Shown: piece by piece, positions 9,244 through 17,852 of the stretch
Layout of the letters: each line of letters begins with the position of its first letter
How positions within the stretch are numbered: the first letter of the stretch is position 1
NCBI GenBank assembly: GCA_949068525.1
Contig: CARTIQ010000002.1
Location: 178,997-242,996 of the forward strand
Direction: 5' to 3'
DNA length: 64,000 nt
Source of the DNA: an uncultured Eubacteriales bacterium
GTDB lineage: Bacteria > Bacillota > Clostridia > Oscillospirales > Acutalibacteraceae
Program-made: the position numbers and the translations under genes
Notes under the pieces: generated by a model
Told to the model about the DNA's origin: nothing
Database searches by the model: none
Seen by the model: the letters and a program-made list of their open reading frames with translations, nothing else

Positions 9244-9684
9244 TTAATCTTTGTTGTTAATAACTATAACAATGCGATCAGAAATAAACTTAATGAATAT
9301 TTTTGCAAAGTCCGGATCAACGGTAACACAAAGTATTTTGTATACAGGGATAGATAGCAAAGCGAATAAGGTAAGGCCAACAGCAGCTGATGATGCATTT
9401 GTGAAAATATTTTTAGCTTTCTGCCAAAAAGAAAGCTTTTCTTTCTTTTCAAGTTCTTTGCTAGCTGATTTTAAATTTTTCTCTAATTTTTTTATCTCTT
9501 TTTCCAACTCTTTTTTGTTAATATTGTCGTTTTCGCGGTTTTTTAGCTTTTCTTTGTTAATTAGATACTCGATATAGTCGCTATTATAATGACTGAAGTT
9601 TTTGCCATAAGCATTACCAACAAAATTTACACTTGTTAGAGGCAAAACAAAAGCGAGCAGCAGTGCGATAATTTTTCTTTTCAT
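9244..9684 (-). CDS. Small secreted/membrane coiled-coil protein, unknown family
   Basis: 146 residues, not recognised. Signal peptide (MKRKIIALLLAFVLPLTSV, probable cleavage near 26), a Lys/Glu-rich coiled coil (residues 40-85), then a second hydrophobic segment (98-120) and a short tail. ATG 9684 has GGGAG with a 10-base spacer, the same long spacing as the other secreted genes of this type. The gene is AT-rich and ends next to the thrS terminator. With the second membrane segment the product may stay anchored in the membrane with the coiled coil outside. Function unknown. Confidence 0.78.
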   Translation of the reverse strand: MKRKIIALLLAFVLPLTSVNFVGNAYGKNFSHYNSDYIEYLINKEKLKNRENDNINKKELEKEIKKLEKNLKSASKELEKKEKLSFWQKAKNIFTNASSAAVGLTLFALLSIPVYKILCVTVDPDFAKIFIKFISDRIVIVINNKD

Positions 9685-9719
9685 AAATATACTTCTCCCT
9701 TAAACTTAAAATTAATATC

Positions 9720-9748
9720 ATTGTACAATATATTCTTATAATTTACAA
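9720..9748 (-). promoter_or_regulatory. Promoter for 9244-9684
   Basis: On the minus strand TTGTAA (9748-9743), 17 bases, TACAAT (9725-9720). Confidence 0.65.
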
Positions 9749-9850
9749 GGTAGGAGAACAAATTTTGTATATATGGTCAATTGGCGAAATGATTCAACAT
9801 TAAAAACATAAAAATTGCACAATTAATTTTAGGTTAAACTATGCTAATTG

Positions 9851-10369
9851 TTAGAAAAACAGCCGTACGGTGAGGACAGACAAAATAAAGCTAGTTAGGT
9901 CTGCGGTGAGGGCTACTGGAATAGTGTGACGAGTACTTTTGATGCCCACAGACCCGAAATATATTGCAATGGCGTAGAAGGTAGTCTCGGTGGAGCCCAT
10001 CATGACGGAGGCGACACGACCTGGGAAGCTATCTGGCCCACAAGACTTAAAAATCGAGTCGACAAGGGCTAAAGCGCCGCTGCCAGAGATTGGTCTTAAA
10101 AGCATGAGCGGGATAGTCTCTTTAGGGATGGCGATCAGGTTGCCGATGGGAGCCAGCAAAGAGGTTATAATCGCAAAAGCGCCCGAGGCCTTTAGCATGG
10201 AGACAGCAACGATCAAGCCGATAAGCGAAGGGGCAATGGAAAAAGCCGAATTAAGACCATCTTTGGCACCTAGAATGAAAGTATCAAATAGAGGGATCTT
10301 TTTAAAAAGCCCAAATATAATAATAAACCCAATGACACCGGGCAAAATGTAGAAACTAAACGTGTTCAA
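9851..10369 (-). CDS. spmB: Spore maturation protein B
   Basis: 172-residue membrane protein of the nucleoside-recognition (Gate) domain family. SpmA and SpmB are needed for proper dehydration of the spore core in Bacillus and Clostridium. Visible: a hydrophobic N-terminus (ILPGVIGFIIIFGLFKKIP), the family motif LRPISGSGALALVDSI near residue 90 and MMGSTETTFYAIAIYFGSVG near 122. The TTG at 10367-10369 is supported by GAGGGT 7 bases upstream. It lies 34 bp downstream of spmA in one operon. Expression would be sporulation-specific in relatives; no such promoter was recognised here. Confidence 0.93.
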   Translation of the reverse strand: MNTFSFYILPGVIGFIIIFGLFKKIPLFDTFILGAKDGLNSAFSIAPSLIGLIVAVSMLKASGAFAIITSLLAPIGNLIAIPKETIPLMLLRPISGSGALALVDSIFKSCGPDSFPGRVASVMMGSTETTFYAIAIYFGSVGIKSTRHTIPVALTADLTSFILSVLTVRLFF

Positions 10370-10403
10370 TAAAGACCCTCACTTTATTTTTCTTTGCTTT
10401 TAC

Positions 10404-10973
10404 TTATTTTTCAAAGAGTTTTGCTAAAATTACGCCGATGGCAAGGGCAATGAAGGAAGAGACCCAAATGGAAGGCAGAACTTCAAAGGGAGAAGCGGAG
10501 TTATATTTTTGGCGCAAAATGGACATCATAGTGGGCACTAGCTGAATGGACGCAGTATTCATAACGGTAAAGATAACCATGCTGTTGTTTGCTACGGATG
10601 GGTTTTTGTTTGTTTTGTTCATCTCCTTCATGGCAGAGATACCAAGCGGAGTGGCAGCATTGCCAAGGCCTAAAAGGTTTGCAGTGATGTTCATGCAAAT
10701 GGCGTGGATGGCGGGGCTGTCTTCTGGGTATTCTTTGAATAGGTGCTTGACAACAGGTTTAAAAACCTGAGCGAGAGCGGAGGTAAGCCCGCCTTTGTTA
10801 GCAATTCCTAAAAGCCCAGTCCAGAGGCTCATCATGCCGGCCATAGAGATAACTAAGCTGATAGCGTCGGAAGCTCCAGTTAAGATAGCATCAGAAAGGG
10901 GTTTTACGTTCCCGGTAAAAACAGCGCAAACGATGCTTATCAAAATTAGGCCACCCCAAATATAATTTAGCAT
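10404..10973 (-). CDS. spmA: Spore maturation protein A
   Basis: 189-residue partner of SpmB and member of the same Gate-domain family. Visible: N-terminal MLNYIWGGLILISIVCAVFTG, a helix with AISLVISMAGMMSLWTGL, the signature ITANLLGLGNAATPLGI near residue 100 and NNSMVIFTVMNTASIQLVP after it. The start is the ATG at 10971-10973, preceded by GGTGGTG; an in-frame ATG 21 bases upstream (10994) lacks a better site. First gene of the spmAB pair, divergent from the AbrB-like regulator. Confidence 0.93.
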   Translation of the reverse strand: MLNYIWGGLILISIVCAVFTGNVKPLSDAILTGASDAISLVISMAGMMSLWTGLLGIANKGGLTSALAQVFKPVVKHLFKEYPEDSPAIHAICMNITANLLGLGNAATPLGISAMKEMNKTNKNPSVANNSMVIFTVMNTASIQLVPTMMSILRQKYNSASPFEVLPSIWVSSFIALAIGVILAKLFEK

Positions 10974-11072
10974 TTCACCACCGTGCCAATTCATTGTTAT
11001 TGTACAAAAAAAGTATATTCGAGTCTTGGTTTATTTTATGATGATTTCCATTATTTACATATAAAAATATGT

Positions 11073-11101
11073 TTGACAATTTTGTAAGAAAATAGTATTA
11101 T
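11073..11101 (+). promoter_or_regulatory. Promoter of the AbrB-like gene
   Basis: TTGACA (11073-11078), 17 bases, TATTAT (11096-11101). Confidence 0.8.
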
Positions 11102-11166
11102 TAATTTAATAAAGAAATAAAACTGATTAAAATCGACAGTATTAGTTGTAGAAAGGACAGTGCTAA

Positions 11167-11409
11167 ATGAAATCAACAGGTATAGTGCGCTCAATCGATG
11201 AATTAGGAAGAATCGTTTTGCCTATGGAACTTCGTAAAACTATGAACATTAATAGTAGAGATAAGCTTGAAATATATGTTGATGGCGATAATATCGTGTT
11301 AACTAAACATCAGTTTGCGTGCAGTTTTTGTGGCTCTTGCGAGGATGTTGTAGACTTTAAGGGGCATTGTGTTTGTAAAAATTGTATTTCAGAATTAAAG
11401 ACCAAATAA
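11167..11409 (+). CDS. AbrB/SpoVT-type transcription regulator with C-terminal zinc ribbon
   Basis: 80 residues. The N-terminal swapped-hairpin DNA-binding domain is clear (KSTGIVRSIDELGRIVLPME, residues 2-21, then LRKTMNINSRDKLEIYVDG). The C-terminus has CSFCGSCEDV (two CxxC-like pairs) and CVCKNC, a zinc-ribbon-like tail common in clostridial AbrB homologues. Members control transition-state and sporulation genes. It is divergent from spmAB with its own strong promoter, so it could act on its neighbours; that is inference. Confidence 0.9.
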   Translation: MKSTGIVRSIDELGRIVLPMELRKTMNINSRDKLEIYVDGDNIVLTKHQFACSFCGSCEDVVDFKGHCVCKNCISELKTK

Positions 11410-11468
11410 AGATGCGCCATTTAGCTTTAATGAGCTTGGCAAAGGAATACTAAATTAGGTTTTATAAT

Positions 11469-12341
11469 TTATAAATTTATATCTATAACTTTTTGATTAA
11501 GAGGGATCGCTATGATCCCTTGATTTTGGTTATAGATAATTTTTTTTGTAAAGACAGCAAATCGGAACAAAAAATAGGCACGGGCGAAGGGGATAGTTAT
11601 GATGAAGAAGCTGAAAATCACGTATGGCCAGAAGGAGAGTATAAATTTCATGAATTCTTTGCTGTTATTTCGAGTTAGGAAAGCGGAACTTTTAAGGGAC
11701 TTAAAGACGTTTTGAGAGTCATTGAGAACGAAGACGAATTTGGTGAATGCACGAAGAATTTGGGACCGAATAAAGAGAAAGACTCCGATCGAGGTAGCGA
11801 GTGCCGCGACTAGAATGAAAACTCTGAAAAGAAGTTGGGATTCTGGCGAAAAGGTACGAATGTTTAGGCATAGAAATATGAAAATGACCGCTGCAGGAGC
11901 GATGTAAAAGGTAAACTTTAGTACGGACCTAAGTAAAATGGCGAATTGAAGGGATATTGCCTTAATGACGAGGCTTAAATTTTTGTAATAGAAAAATATA
12001 AGTAGCAGTGGAGGTGTTGCGATTCCGGGCTCTATTTGAGAGAACCACAAGTAAAAACCCAGGTCTAGCGGGAGGAGCATGATGAAAGCATACGCCCAAA
12101 GTGCCAACAGAATGGCGCTTAGCGAGGCTGGTTCTAAATTTTTTGCCTCAGAGATAGGTTCGATAAAAGAAATAAAGAATCCATTGGCAGTGAAGGTATA
12201 GTCAAAGAGTGAGTATACCGCTAAAAAGGCCAGGAGGGTTAGAAGCAGCTTCGAAAAGATTTTTATTGCAAAGACCACCAGTAGAGCCTTAAAGTTATTT
12301 TTTGAAAACGCGATTAAGCCTTCTTTTTTTTTGTTTTTCAA
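11469..12341 (-). CDS. Polytopic membrane protein, unknown function
   Basis: 290 residues with about six hydrophobic segments and few charged loops. The Lys-rich start (MKNKKKEGL) and the late pattern SAFLTRNNSKEFMKFILSFW faintly recall the DUF975 type of membrane proteins, but I do not assign it. It starts at TTG 12339-12341, inside the end of ylbJ (47-base overlap), with GGGGGGA a few bases upstream, so it is probably translated with ylbJ and may have a sporulation-related job. It ends near the stop of the AbrB-like gene with no clear hairpin. Confidence 0.72.
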   Translation of the reverse strand: MKNKKKEGLIAFSKNNFKALLVVFAIKIFSKLLLTLLAFLAVYSLFDYTFTANGFFISFIEPISEAKNLEPASLSAILLALWAYAFIMLLPLDLGFYLWFSQIEPGIATPPLLLIFFYYKNLSLVIKAISLQFAILLRSVLKFTFYIAPAAVIFIFLCLNIRTFSPESQLLFRVFILVAALATSIGVFLFIRSQILRAFTKFVFVLNDSQNVFKSLKSSAFLTRNNSKEFMKFILSFWPYVIFSFFIITIPFARAYFLFRFAVFTKKIIYNQNQGIIAIPLNQKVIDINL

Positions 12342-13488
12342 AATGATCCCCCCGAGTTGTTCTAGGATTTACGGTGATCAAAAAGATAACGCATAGCGCA
12401 ATGAGAGCGATAGTGCCCTTGGAGACGTAACCCTCCGCAACGCTAGAAGAATAAATTCGTGTAATAGTGGCAAAAACAGAGCGCGCGCTAAAGATATAGA
12501 ACAGAAAATGCGATATAACAGCGGCCAAAATCCCATGTGTGGCACGGAAAAAGATGAATTTTAGCTTAGAAAAATTAATAGATTCCGCAATGGAAAAAAT
12601 CTGAAAATGCACGCAAACTCCAGCCCAACTAAGCGCAAAGGCAAGCAGCTCCGTGGGAGCGCGGTTTTTTAATATGGCCGAGCAACCGTTGGTGACTTCG
12701 AGTGCTGTTGGAAGCATAATATTTATTATTGCCGGTGGGACGCCGAAAAAATCAAGAATTTTGAAAATCGAGCTGAAAATGTGCGACTGATTAAGGATGC
12801 TCAAAAGGGCCGAGAACAGAATCACAAAAGAGCACATATTAAAAGTTGCGTGGGCGGCGTCCAAACAGGCACTAACCATAGAATAAGAAAAACCTTGGTG
12901 ATGAGTATCTGCTGTATCGGCAAGAGTTTTCGAAGGGGAGTAAAGAAAACCAGTAACTATACCTAAAATCAAGGCAGAGATAATGTGAGAAGCAAGCATA
13001 ATTGGGCCAATACCGGTGTTGTTGGCAAAACCAGAGCAGACCGCGCTTAGGATGAATGCGGGCCCGGAGCAAACAGCAAATAAAAGCATCTGCTCGGCCT
13101 GAGAGCAAGAGATTTTGCCCTGACGGTAAAGCTCATTAACACCGATGGCGCCAGCAGGGTAGCCACCAACAAGGCTCAGCAGAATGGTAGCGGCGGTGCA
13201 AGCCGGTAGCCCAAACAAGATTTTAACGGCGGGGGACAGAATCTTGCCGATTTTTTCGGACATCCCGATTTTAACAACTAAAGAGGAAAGCACCATAAAA
13301 GGGAAAAGGGCGGGCACTAAAGTATTTGTGCAGGACTGCAATCCAAGTTTAACACCAGCGGCTGAGGCTTGCGGCATGCAGAGGATGACTGCACACAAAA
13401 ATATTATAAACGAGAACAAAAGTGCGTCCTTAATGAGGCCAGTATTTATGCGGACGCGGAGAAATTTATTTAAAAGAAAATTGGGCAT
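12295..13488 (-). CDS. ylbJ: Sporulation integral membrane protein YlbJ (SpoVV)
   Basis: 397-residue polytopic membrane protein of the nucleoside-recognition/Gate superfamily. In B. subtilis YlbJ (SpoVV) acts in the outer forespore membrane in dipicolinic acid transport. Visible: N-terminal helix, GVKLGLQSCTNTLVPALFPF near residue 45, GLPACTAATILLSLVGGYPA near 92, and ALEVTNGCSAILKN in the second half. ATG 13488 has GGAGGTG 8 bases upstream. It is divergent from yqfC and overlaps the next membrane-protein gene. In Bacillus ylbJ follows coaD; here it is with other spore genes. Confidence 0.9.
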   Translation of the reverse strand: MPNFLLNKFLRVRINTGLIKDALLFSFIIFLCAVILCMPQASAAGVKLGLQSCTNTLVPALFPFMVLSSLVVKIGMSEKIGKILSPAVKILFGLPACTAATILLSLVGGYPAGAIGVNELYRQGKISCSQAEQMLLFAVCSGPAFILSAVCSGFANNTGIGPIMLASHIISALILGIVTGFLYSPSKTLADTADTHHQGFSYSMVSACLDAAHATFNMCSFVILFSALLSILNQSHIFSSIFKILDFFGVPPAIINIMLPTALEVTNGCSAILKNRAPTELLAFALSWAGVCVHFQIFSIAESINFSKLKFIFFRATHGILAAVISHFLFYIFSARSVFATITRIYSSSVAEGYVSKGTIALIALCVIFLITVNPRTTRGDHFEKQKKRRLNRVFKK

Positions 13489-13610
13489 ATCAAAAGCACC
13501 TCCAATTTAATGTATATGTGGCTTGTGATTTTTATTGAACTGCGAGCATAATTTATGGTAGTGACAGTAAAAACGAGAACAAGCATAATGGCTATGTGGA
13601 GGGGACCAAC

Positions 13611-13895
13611 GTGAGAAAAAAGAGCAAAAATATAGAAAGACTGCAAACTGTGGCCAGTAAGATGCAGATGCCAGCGGGAGCAATGCCGAATTGTACTCAT
13701 TTTGAGATGAACTCAAACCGCGAAGTCTCGATAGAAGGGTGCAAGGGGATCTTACAGTACGACGAAAATATAATAAGGATAAATACCGGCAACATGGTGA
13801 CGTCGTTTTTAGGCCGAAATTTGGCGATAAAATGCCTTACAGCGGATTCATTAATAGTAGAAGGATTCATAAAATCGATAGAATTTATAACGTAA
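13611..13895 (+). CDS. yqfC: Sporulation protein YqfC
   Basis: 94 residues, the normal length for this small sporulation protein family, which is under sigmaE in Bacillus and whose biochemical role is not known. Visible pattern: MPNCTHFEMNSNREVSIEGC, then GILQYDENIIRINTG and a C-terminal LIVEGFIKSIEF. GTG 13611 is chosen because GGAGGGG (13598-13604) lies 6 bases before it. It directly precedes yqfD, as in Bacillus and most clostridia. Confidence 0.9.
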   Translation: MRKKSKNIERLQTVASKMQMPAGAMPNCTHFEMNSNREVSIEGCKGILQYDENIIRINTGNMVTSFLGRNLAIKCLTADSLIVEGFIKSIEFIT

Positions 13896-13908
13896 AGAGG
13901 TGAGGCAA

Positions 13909-15090
13909 TTGCTCAAAATAATAAGATTTTTTTGGGGCTATGTTACGTTCATAGCGTCAGGCAAAGGGCCAGAAAGATTTATAAACTTAGCGGCAAAGGC
14001 CGGAGTAGGACTATTTAACATAAAAAAGTGCAGAGAAAAAGAGGAACTACAGTGCTCAGTGGCGGCCTCAGAATATAAAGCGCTTAGAAGAGTCGCAAAA
14101 AAATCGTGCATAAAAATAAGAATTCAGCAAAAACGAGGGCTGCCATTTGTTTTAAAACGTTACAAAAAGAGAAAAGGGCTATTTGTGGGGTTTATCTGTT
14201 TTGCGCTTATACTACATTTTTTGTCGCTTTACATATGGTCCATAAACATAACGGGCGCCGAGGCAATAGACAAAGCCGAGCTTACCAGCCTAATAAGCGA
14301 ACTTGGCATATGCGCAGGAACGTTAAAAAGCGAGCTGGACACACCGATGATCGAGAAGACTATAATGAAAAATTTCAGCAATATAGCTTGGGCGTCGGTA
14401 AATGTGAAAGGCAGCAGGCTCAGCTTTGAGCTAAAAGAGCGAGTGGAGCCGCCGTCGCTGATTCCGAAAACGGCTCCGTGCAACATAAAAGCAAGCAAAG
14501 AGGGTCAAATCACAAGGCTGGAGGTTTACGAGGGTACGCCAGAGGTGAAGTTGGGGGACGCAGCGACAACAGGACAGCTGCTGGTAAGTGGAATAATAGA
14601 AGATGACTTTGGGGCATGCAGTATAAAGCATGCTGAGGCAAAAGTTTATGCCTTAACAAAGCGAGCACTAAAGGCCGAAGTGGAGCTATGTCAAAAAGAA
14701 AAACAAAGCACCGGCAAAAAGGTGACGCGCAAAAGGCTAAAGCTGTTTGGAATAAAGCTTCCGCTGACACTAAGATCTCCGCCGAATGGGGACTTTGAGA
14801 AAATCGTGCAGATAAATGACATCAACTTTTTGGGGATATCGCTACCCGCAAGCTATTACAAGGAAGTATGGACGCAGATGGCAGAAAAAGAGGTAAAGCT
14901 CTCGCCGGAGGAGGCGCTGCAAAAGGCCAACGAAGAGCTAGAAAAGCGGGAGCAAACGGAGCTAAGCGAGGCAAAAATAATAAGTAAGCGAAAGGTGGAG
15001 AGGATTTTGAACGGCAGAGCGGTGGTAGAGGCTGACTACAGCTGCGAGGAAGATATATCGCAAAAAGAAGAGATCAAAATGGAGGGATAA
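13909..15090 (+). CDS. yqfD: Sporulation protein YqfD
   Basis: 393-residue membrane protein of the YqfD family, made in the mother cell in relatives. Visible: N-terminal domain (MLKIIRFFWGYVTFIASG...PERFINLAAKAGVGLFNIK), one transmembrane helix near residues 88-108 (GLFVGFICFALILHFLSLYI), then an extracytoplasmic part with GICAGTLKSELDTPMIEKTI and WASVNVKGSRLSFELKER, which resembles POTRA/FtsQ-like folds. TTG 13909 has AGAGGTG 6 bases upstream; GTG 13900 would overlap that site. Most relatives place phoH between yqfD and ybeY; no phoH lies here. Confidence 0.92.
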   Translation: MLKIIRFFWGYVTFIASGKGPERFINLAAKAGVGLFNIKKCREKEELQCSVAASEYKALRRVAKKSCIKIRIQQKRGLPFVLKRYKKRKGLFVGFICFALILHFLSLYIWSINITGAEAIDKAELTSLISELGICAGTLKSELDTPMIEKTIMKNFSNIAWASVNVKGSRLSFELKERVEPPSLIPKTAPCNIKASKEGQITRLEVYEGTPEVKLGDAATTGQLLVSGIIEDDFGACSIKHAEAKVYALTKRALKAEVELCQKEKQSTGKKVTRKRLKLFGIKLPLTLRSPPNGDFEKIVQINDINFLGISLPASYYKEVWTQMAEKEVKLSPEEALQKANEELEKREQTELSEAKIISKRKVERILNGRAVVEADYSCEEDISQKEEIKMEG

Positions 15091-15545
15091 AAGTAAAAAC
15101 GACAAATATAAAGGCGATTTTGATAAAAATATTGTGAGTTGCTACAAAAATAAAAAAATTTCCTTTTTTTAATGACATCTACTATTTTTTGTGATATAAT
15201 AAACTAAATTTGATTTATAAATTAGTAAAAAATATAAGTTTATAGCTCATTTAAAATGAAAAATTTGTTTTTTAGTGCTAAGTTGCTTATTTGAAAGAGT
15301 TTGGCTGGGTTTTGAATATAAATAAATGCTAAACTTTTTTGATGTCAACAAATTGCGTGAAAGAAATAAATTTCAAATTTTAACTAAAGTTAAGTGAAGA
15401 GATGTTATTTTTAAGCTTTTGGCAGCTTTATAGCTTTATATTTTTAGTAGATTGTTGTAGGGAGGTTAAGTTTGCCTTAGCTTTATGTTACTTGTTTTTT
15501 AATATGTAATGTGATGCTTTTGCAGAAGGGTAAGCGAGTTTTTGT
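15091..15545 (+). other. Long intergenic region with promoter and leader before ybeY
   Basis: No gene was recognised. A good promoter sits at 15172-15200, leaving about 340 nt of transcribed, T-rich leader before ybeY. A 35-codon open frame (15402-15509) has no convincing ribosome-binding site. GGGAGGTT at 15460-15467 looks like a Shine-Dalgarno but the TTG after it is followed by a stop within two codons. Confidence 0.6.
15172..15200 (+). promoter_or_regulatory. Promoter upstream of ybeY
   Basis: ATGACA (15172-15177), 17 bases, TATAAT (15195-15200). Confidence 0.75.
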
Positions 15546-16046
15546 ATGGATAAGATCAAAGTAATTATTAACAACAAGCAAAAAGAAGTAAAAGTTCCAA
15601 CAGGGTTGCGTATGATTGTTCGCCGGTGTTGCAATGCAGCTTTGCGCACAGAAGAGTTTGAAGGTTCGGCAGAAGTTAGCGTGTCTTTTGTAAACAATGA
15701 GCAGATTAAAGAATTAAACAATAAATATCGGCAAAAAAATATCCCGACAGATGTTTTGTCTTTCCCTATGGGCAAGGACGGCAATTATGATAAGGATCCA
15801 GCCACTGGCGCAAAGCTTTTGGGAGACATTGTAATCTCGTTAGAAAAGGCTGAGGAACAAGCTCAAAAATATGGACATAACTTGCAAAAAGAGGTTGCGC
15901 ACCTTACTGTCCACGGTATTTTGCACTTGCTTGGATATTCTCACGAAAAGGGCGGAATCGAAAAAGTAAAAATGCGCGACAGAGAAAAGCTAGTCATGGC
16001 GAAAATGGGGTTTGTTGGCGGAATTTCGTATTATTATAGCAAATAG
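15546..16046 (+). CDS. ybeY: Endoribonuclease YbeY
   Basis: 166-residue zinc endoribonuclease acting in 16S rRNA 3' maturation and ribosome quality control. The family signature HGILHLLGYSH (near residues 118-128, three zinc-binding His) is intact, preceded by DVLSFPMG and LGDIVISLEKAEEQA. ATG 15546 is the only good start, but its ribosome-binding site is weak (AAGGG well upstream), so expression may be limited or leader-controlled. It sits directly before era, a common order that fits their shared role in 16S rRNA processing. Confidence 0.95.
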   Translation: MDKIKVIINNKQKEVKVPTGLRMIVRRCCNAALRTEEFEGSAEVSVSFVNNEQIKELNNKYRQKNIPTDVLSFPMGKDGNYDKDPATGAKLLGDIVISLEKAEEQAQKYGHNLQKEVAHLTVHGILHLLGYSHEKGGIEKVKMRDREKLVMAKMGFVGGISYYYSK

Positions 16047-16080
16047 ATTACATATATTTTACAAGGAATGAACTCTTTTG

Positions 16081-16989
16081 ATGGAGAAAAAATCGGCATT
16101 TATTGCAATTGTTGGAGTTCCGAATGTTGGCAAATCTTCTATATTAAATGTGCTGATTGGAGAAAAGGTGTCGATTGTTTCGCCAAAACCGCAGACTACC
16201 AGGACGAGGATAATGGGAATTTTGACGAGGGGCGAGACGCAGCTTGTTTTTATAGATACCCCGGGTGCGCATGCGCCGAGAACTCAGCTGGGTCAGTATA
16301 TGGAAAAGTCTGTGAGAAGCTCGATAGCTTCGGTTGACGCATGCCTTTTGGTAGTTGCGGCAGGAAAAAAGTTAAAACCTGCTGAACTCAAGCTGGTTGA
16401 TGCTTTGAAAAACTTGAAAGTGCCGGTAATTTTAGTGATAAATAAAATTGACCTTTTGCAAGATAAATCCGTATTAATGTTACAGATCTCAGAAATATCG
16501 GATATTGTTGATTGCGTGGCGGTTGTGCCAATATCAGCAAAAACTGGCGATGGGTTTGAGTGTTTATTGAATGAGCTAAGGAAAATGGCCGTTTGTGAGG
16601 GGCACTTGTTCTCGGAAGACGCATTGACTGACCAACCTGAATCTGTGATCGCTGCGGAGATTATTCGTGAGAAGGTCTTGCGTATTACTAGGGAAGAGGT
16701 CCCGCACGGTGTAGCCGTAAGTGTTGAGAGAATGTCGGAGCGCGAAGATGGCCGGTTGATGGATATTGACGCAACCATATATTGCGAAAAAGCTACGCAT
16801 AAGGGAATTTTAATTGGTAAGCATGGTGATATGCTCAAGAAGATTGGCACGCAGGCTCGGGTTGATATAGAGAATTTTTTTGATATTAATGTTAACCTAC
16901 AGATTTGGATTAAAGTAAAGGAAGATTGGCGAAATAGAGGAGAACTTTTAAAAAACTTTGGGTTTGATGAAAAAGCATTGGACATGTAA
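16081..16989 (+). CDS. era: GTPase Era
   Basis: 302-residue GTPase needed for 30S subunit assembly; it binds the 3' end of 16S rRNA. Visible: G1 GVPNVGKSSI (residues 12-21), switch region with TTRTR, G3 DTPGAH, G4 NKID, G5 SAKTG, and a C-terminal KH domain with GKHGDMLKKIGTQAR near 243-257. ATG 16081 is chosen; the adjacent TTG 16078 is also possible, and the nearest AAGGA is 11-14 bases away. It has a terminator-like hairpin before recO. Confidence 0.97.
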   Translation: MEKKSAFIAIVGVPNVGKSSILNVLIGEKVSIVSPKPQTTRTRIMGILTRGETQLVFIDTPGAHAPRTQLGQYMEKSVRSSIASVDACLLVVAAGKKLKPAELKLVDALKNLKVPVILVINKIDLLQDKSVLMLQISEISDIVDCVAVVPISAKTGDGFECLLNELRKMAVCEGHLFSEDALTDQPESVIAAEIIREKVLRITREEVPHGVAVSVERMSEREDGRLMDIDATIYCEKATHKGILIGKHGDMLKKIGTQARVDIENFFDINVNLQIWIKVKEDWRNRGELLKNFGFDEKALDM

Positions 16990-17019
16990 AAGCGGATGGT
17001 TTAGCCATCCGTTTTGTTT
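16990..17019 (+). terminator. Terminator after era
   Basis: GCGGATGG-TTTA-GCCATCCGT hairpin (16992-17011) followed by TTTTGTTTG. It lies 40 bases before the recO start and may only attenuate transcription. Confidence 0.75.
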
Positions 17020-17058
17020 GTAACTATGTGCGAGCATTGAAGCAAAGGAGCTGTTGAA

Positions 17059-17811
17059 GTGCAGATTAATACAGACGGGCTAATAGTTTTGGAAAAGCCG
17101 ATGCCAGAGAACGATAAACTGGTCACGATATTGACGAGAAATTATGGAATTATTCGTGCGTTTGCGCGGGGCGTTAAGAATGTGAAAAACAAAAATTTTT
17201 CTGCAACGCAACAGTTCTGCTATTCAGACTTTATCATTTTTAAGGGCAGAGATAAATACATACTCAATGAGGCAACTGCGAGGGAATCGTTTTGGGGCCT
17301 GAGATGCAACATAGAAGAATTGGCGCTAGCACAGTATTTTTGCGATTTAATTTTAAACTTGGTCGCGGAAGGCCAGCGCCATACCGAGGATATTCTTCGC
17401 CTTTGTTTAAATTCATTGCACTATTTGGCGGAGAAGAAGCTTTCGGGCAAGCTGTTGAAGTCTGTTTTTGAGATGAGGCTCTTAGCGATATCTGGCTACA
17501 TGCCAAACTTAGTAACTTGTGCACACTGCGAAGGTACTGGCATCAGGGATTTTTATTTTGTGCCCGACGCAAATGGGCTTATCTGTAGTGAATGCATAGG
17601 GAATTATAATTTTACGAAGTTCAAATTAACAAACAGCGTGCTGCATGCATTGAGGCATACGGTGTATTCGGACTTTAACAAGATGTTTGCATTTAAATTG
17701 GCAGCACAAAGCCAGGTTGAGCTTTCGGCAATGACGGAAGCTTATTTACTGCGGTGTTTGGAGAAAAATTTGAAGACGCTGGACTTTTATAATAAACTTG
17801 TGGTAAATTAA
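17059..17811 (+). CDS. recO: DNA repair protein RecO
   Basis: 250 residues. RecO works with RecF and RecR to load RecA on gapped DNA. Visible: an N-terminal OB fold (DGLIVLEKPMPENDKLVTIL, then IIRAFARGVKN), a helical middle and a four-Cys zinc site (CAHC near 150-155, CSEC near 175). GTG 17059 has AAAGGAG 9 bases upstream. It follows era as in many Firmicutes. No hairpin is visible right after it. Confidence 0.95.
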   Translation: MQINTDGLIVLEKPMPENDKLVTILTRNYGIIRAFARGVKNVKNKNFSATQQFCYSDFIIFKGRDKYILNEATARESFWGLRCNIEELALAQYFCDLILNLVAEGQRHTEDILRLCLNSLHYLAEKKLSGKLLKSVFEMRLLAISGYMPNLVTCAHCEGTGIRDFYFVPDANGLICSECIGNYNFTKFKLTNSVLHALRHTVYSDFNKMFAFKLAAQSQVELSAMTEAYLLRCLEKNLKTLDFYNKLVVN

Positions 17812-17852
17812 AATAATATTGAAAACGCCAAATTTAATCGCAATTAGTTAGG

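Noticed and set aside
13489..13610. SigmaE-type promoters between ylbJ and yqfC
   Set aside because: CATA-type -10 resemblances exist on both strands but no matching -35 at the right distance; not convincing enough to list.
15402..15509. 35-codon frame in the ybeY leader
   Set aside because: No spaced SD and no protein-like pattern; more likely untranslated leader.
16293..16985. 230-codon frame opposite era
   Set aside because: Antisense of a universally conserved gene; Ser/Phe-rich as expected for a shadow frame.
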